A stretch of DNA of 64,000 nucleotides from Chondrosia reniformis. Taxonomy: Eukaryota > Porifera > Demospongiae > Chondrillida > Chondrillidae. The notes below the pieces were generated by a model, which saw only the letters and a program-made list of their open reading frames with translations, was not told where the DNA came from and did no database searches. The translations under genes were made by a program, and so were the position numbers. Below are positions 60,895-64,000 of this stretch, in pieces (within the stretch, counting starts at the first letter, position 1; each line of letters begins with the position of its first letter). The DNA lies in the NCBI GenBank assembly GCA_947172415.1, contig OX359192.1, forward strand, positions 4,528,501-4,592,500, read 5' to 3'.

Positions 60895-60961
60895 CACTGT
60901 ACAAACTAGTACATTCAACTTGAACATACAACTAGTACATACAACTAGAACTTACAACTGG
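60895..60961 (+). repeat. 13-bp minisatellite, forward, short
   Basis: The last bases of core B copy 6 and then about four forward units before the pogo-like element. Confidence 0.88.
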
Positions 60962-60963
60962 TA

Positions 60964-61317
60964 CAGTACAACCTTGGTTATCCGAACCTCAATTAACCGG
61001 CTGCTCGGATTATCCGGACTCAAAGGTCGCATAATCTTATTAACGCCCAACCTTTTTTTGCGAAGTAATGGCTAGTTCGAGTGGCTCTGCGAGGAAAAGG
61101 AAGCGCTTAGTTCTTCCCCTAGAGAGCAAGATAGCTATACTGGAGCGACTGAAGGCTGGAGCAACCCAAGCGCAGCTTGCAGAGGAGTACGGGATCAGAA
61201 GTTTGACCGCTGGCGATATCAAAATTACATATTTATTAGGATGATTCACATATCCGGCCGTTTCACTATTCGGCCATAGCTTGGTCCCATTGAGGCCGGA
61301 TAAACGAGGTTCTACTG
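60964..61317 (+). mobile_element. Tigger/Jerky-type deletion derivative, 354 bp
   Basis: Ends CAGTACAACCTTGGTTATCC (left) and, complement of right, CAGTAGAACCTCGTTTATCC; a TA precedes the left end (60962-60963), while TT follows the right. Subterminal TTATCCG/CGGATAA motifs recur. It keeps the first 50 or so codons of a transposase fused by internal deletion to the 3' end, a typical origin for MITEs. Its ends differ from those of the 4.9-kb Tigger, so it belongs to another subfamily. Confidence 0.82.
61068..61244 (+). pseudogene. transposase N-terminal remnant (CENP-B-like helix-turn-helix)
   Basis: A 58-codon ORF from ATG 61068 to TGA 61242-61244: MASSSGSARKRKRLVLPLES, then KIAILERLKAGATQAQLAEE, then YGI. 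This is the start of a CENP-B/Jerky-type DNA-binding domain with a basic N-terminal patch. After YGIR the sequence jumps to unrelated residues where the internal deletion lies. It could at most make a truncated DNA-binding peptide. Confidence 0.72.
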
Positions 61318-61319
61318 TT

Positions 61320-62043
61320 TCTACAATTAGTACTTACAACTAGTACAAACAACAATTAATGAGTATATAAAACTAGTACCTGGAACTAGTATATAAAACT
61401 AGTAAATGCAACTATTACATACAACTAGTACAAACAACTAGTACATAAAACTGGTACATACAACTAGTCCATACCACTAGTACATGGAGCTATTACATAG
61501 AACTGGTACCTACGACTAGACCATACAACTAGTAACTAGTACATACAACTGGTACATACAGCTAGTACCTATAACTAGTAAATAAGACTAGTACTAGTAC
61601 ATACAACTAGTACAAACAACTAGTACATAAAACTGGTACATACAACTAGTCCATACCACTAGTACATTCAGCTATTACATAAAACTGGTACATACAACTA
61701 GTCCATACACCTAGTACGTACAACTGGAACATACAACTAGTACCTACAATTAGTACTTACAACTAGTACAAACAACAATTAACGAGTATATACAACTAGT
61801 AAATGCAATTAGTACATACAACTAGTACAAATAACTAGTACATAGAACTGGTACATACAACTAGTACTTACAATTTGTAAATATTACTAGTAATAGTAGA
61901 TACAACTAGTATATACAAATAGTACACTAAACTGGAACTACAACAATTACATAGAACTAGTACATAAAATTAGTACATAAAACTAATACATACAACTAGT
62001 ACAAACAACTATTACTACAACTAGTACATACAACTAGTACATA
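61320..62043 (+). repeat. 13-bp minisatellite, forward arm
   Basis: Degenerate forward units, with an internal near-duplication of about 240 bp (ACAACTAGTACAAACAACTA and following near 61425 and 61605). It leads into core A copy 6. Confidence 0.92.
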
Positions 62044-62100
62044 CAAAATGTATGTAATATATCAATGTACTATATACTTGTAGTTCTAGTCTATTGTACT
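62044..62100 (+). repeat. Core A, copy 6 (F-to-R junction)
   Basis: CAAAATGTATGTAATATATC, then TATATACTTGTAGTTCTAGT. The array turns from forward to reverse. Confidence 0.84.
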
Positions 62101-62987
62101 GGTTTTATGTACTAGTTGGTTGCACTATTTGTATGTACTAGTTCTATGTGTATGCACTAGTTCTACGTACTAGTTGTTGTACTAGTTTAATGTGCTAGTG
62201 GTGTGTTCTAGTTGTATGTACTATTTCCATGTTCTAGTTAGATTAAACTAGTTGTACGTACTAGTTGTATGTACTAGTTGTATATAGTAGTTACATTTTC
62301 TATATGTATGTACTATTTGTATATACTAGTTGTATGTACTAGTTTTATGCACTAGTTATATTTACTAGTTGAAGGTACTAGTTGTATGAACTAGTTGTAT
62401 GGACCAGTTGTATGTACTAGTTTTGGTAGTAGTTGTATGTACTACTTCAATGCACTAGTTCTGTGTAGTAGTTGAATATAATTCAGTTTGATGTACTAGT
62501 ATAGTAGGTGTATATACAAGTTCTATGTGTATGCACTAGTTATATGTACTGGGTCTATGTACCAGTTTTAGGTACTAGCTACATGTACAAGGTGTTTGTA
62601 CTAGTTTTGTGAACTAGTTGTATATACCACCTGTATGTACTAGTTGTGTGTACTCGTCACTACTTGTATGTACTAGTTGTATGAACTAGTACTAGTAACA
62701 TTTACTAGTTGTAGGTACTAGTTTTTTGTACTAGGACTACTTATGTTTAGTAGTTGTAGGAACAAGAGGTATCTACTGGTTGTATGCACGAATTGTATTC
62801 GCTTCTATGGACTAGTGGCATGTACTAGTTTTATGTCCTAGTTGTATGTACTACTTGTAAGAATTTCGTTTATGTATAGTTCTATATGTACATGCTAGTC
62901 ATATGTACTAGTTGCATGTACTAGTTATGTCCTAGTTGCCTGTTCTAGTTGTATGTACTAGTTATATATACTATTTCTATGCTATGT
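62101..62987 (-). repeat. 13-bp minisatellite, reverse arm
   Basis: Reverse-oriented units; its first 180 bp match the arms right of core A copies 2, 4 and 5. It contains AGTTAGATTAAACTAG, the empty counterpart of the piggyBac-like insertion site at 48350. Confidence 0.93.
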
Positions 62988-63017
62988 CTATGGTGTCTTT
63001 ATTTCACAACTAATTAG

Positions 63018-63502
63018 GTAGTGATATTTACCCCAAAGAACTTATTCTTAAAAAGACAAATACCAGCCCTAAAAAATCCCCCATTTTAGACTTAGATATA
63101 ACCATTACTAACAATCAATTTATCACTGAAGTATATGATAAGCAAGAGGACTTTAACTTTGATATAGTAAACTTCCCCCATTTAGATAGTAATATTCCTA
63201 ATACCCCAGCCTATGGCGTCTTTATTTCACAACTAATTAGGTATTCCAGAATATGTAGTGAGTTCTCCAGTTTTCAGGCTAAAAGTTTGCAGTTATGCAG
63301 TAGGCTTATTAAGCAGGGTTACAAATACTTTAAGCTAAAGTCAACCTTTAAAACCTTCCTATCCCGGCAGCCTCTAGTTAGAATCAAGTATAAGCAAAAA
63401 GTAGCTAGTATGCTTAAGGACTGTCTTGTGTTACCCCATATTGTGTTACCCCACCTCCAAAGAAATGTTACTACTAGAAGACCTAAGGGTAGACTTACGT
63501 AA
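63018..63502 (+). pseudogene. PLE-B RT C-terminal fragment
   Basis: Covers the residues after motif C: PKELILKKTNTSPKKSPILD, FNFDIVNFPHLDSNIPNTPA, YGVFISQLIRYSR, RLIKQGYKYFKL, and RRPKGRLT at the stop. The catalytic motifs are absent because of 5' truncation, so it is inert as an enzyme. The full C-terminus confirms where PLE-B coding ends. Confidence 0.85.
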
Positions 63503-63659
63503 TATGTCCTACTTGTGTCTATAGTTATGCTGAGTCTGTTTTACCTGTACAAGCAAGATTACTAATAGATTTATAATTAATTCATAAAAGTTAATTGGAC
63601 CTACATTCCTTTCATAAAATTAAATTTCATCATGTGTCTTAGTTAACACCTTATTTAAC

Positions 63660-63685
63660 TTTTGGCGCCAAAATAGTGTATATAA
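63660..63685 (+). promoter_or_regulatory. PLE-B 3' module: E2F-like palindrome plus TATA box, copy 3
   Basis: TTTTGGCGCCAAAA (63660-63673), five bases, then TATATAAG, as in copies 1 and 2. Confidence 0.6.
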
Positions 63686-63749
63686 GGCCCCTAGATTTAG
63701 CATAGTGAGCCAAGGATTCACAGAAGATCAAGATAAAGAAAAAGACAAA

Positions 63750-63812
63750 GACTCCCAGGATCACTGATGAAGGGTGGAATTCCCAGAAACGGCTGTCTGA
63801 CCCAGTGGAGAA
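63750..63812 (+). ncRNA. hammerhead-ribozyme-like motif, PLE-B copy 3
   Basis: CTGATGA (63764-63770), stem II GGG/CCC, GAAAC, four-base loop, GTC. The core matches copy 2 base for base as far as I can read. Confidence 0.62.
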
Positions 63813-63952
63813 GAAGATGAAAGAAGGGAAAAGAAGGAAGAAAAGACTACTGTATCTTCATCTAAAGCTCTCTTTAGGTTTAGTTCCCCTATAGGCTCTT
63901 TTTACAGAATAGGCATATAGCATGTAGGAAAATGGTATCTTAGATTTTTCAT

Positions 63953-64000
63953 ATGCACTAGTTGTATGCACTAGTTGTGTGTACTCGTTACTTGTTGCAT
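63953..64000 (-). repeat. 13-bp minisatellite, reverse, to the right edge
   Basis: About four reverse-oriented units (TGTATGCACTAGT) follow the end of PLE-B copy 3; the array continues beyond the window. Confidence 0.88.

Larger units (their letters stand above)
62988..63952 (+). mobile_element. Penelope-like element PLE-B, copy 3, 5'-truncated with a jump
   Basis: Starts with about 30 bp (62988-63017, TGTCTTTATTTCACAACTAA) that belong further downstream in the element (compare 63209-63240), then jumps back at ATTAG to the region after RT motif C and runs through to the conserved end TTTTTCAT. The coding part covers PILDLDITI to the basic C-terminus RRPKGRLT (stop near 63502). The sequence is very close to copies 1 and 2. 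Confidence 0.9.

Overview
The window looks like repeat-rich DNA from an animal, probably a marine invertebrate; the phylum cannot be fixed from what is here. It holds no recognisable host gene. The evidence for an animal is the mix of element families: a Helitron with a fused Rep-helicase, a CR1/L2/jockey-group LINE, two kinds of Penelope-like element (PLE), a Tigger/pogo transposon, and several short inverted-repeat elements. There are no operons, bacterial-type promoters, tRNAs, rRNAs or CRISPR arrays.

Positions 1-3895 are a decayed Helitron on the minus strand. From about 3896 to the right edge, some 40 kb is one very large, degenerate minisatellite with a 13-bp unit, ACTAGTACATACA. The array reads forward (F) to about 26.7 kb. 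After that it switches orientation again and again. F-to-R switches carry one conserved non-repeat junction (core A, about 55 bp, six copies). R-to-F switches carry a different conserved junction (core B, about 120 bp, six copies). The arms next to the cores are conserved too. The right half is therefore a chain of large imperfect palindromes built from copies of a higher-order unit, resembling Foldback-type elements whose inverted arms are made of short tandem repeats. This is the most unusual structure in the window.

Other elements sit in the array like islands: a 748-bp inverted-repeat element with 9-bp target duplications (4447-5194); the LINE (12901-14735); a fold-back PLE-A fragment (17251-18169) and a second (54388-54990); a roughly 400-bp family M with hairpin ends (21498, 46669, 60488); PLE-B copies (23066-25251, 41658-44799, 62988-63952) with reverse transcriptase and, in the longest copy, an N-terminal GIY-YIG nuclease; a fold-back family E (26705-27455, and nested inside M at about 46990-47640); a 4.9-kb Tigger (31133-36030); and small elements at 40292, 48354, 50072 and 60964.

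The Tigger is notable. Between its terminal repeats it carries a decayed transposase and, divergently transcribed, an uninterrupted 132-aa ORF resembling a HIRAN domain. Both are present twice because of a 2216-bp tandem duplication that is almost free of differences. PLE-B copies share a 3' module containing the palindrome TTTTGGCGCCAAAA, a TATA box and a hammerhead-ribozyme-like fold.

Everything here was read by eye; no searches were run. Boundaries are good to a few bases where terminal repeats or target duplications are visible, and to some tens of bases elsewhere.
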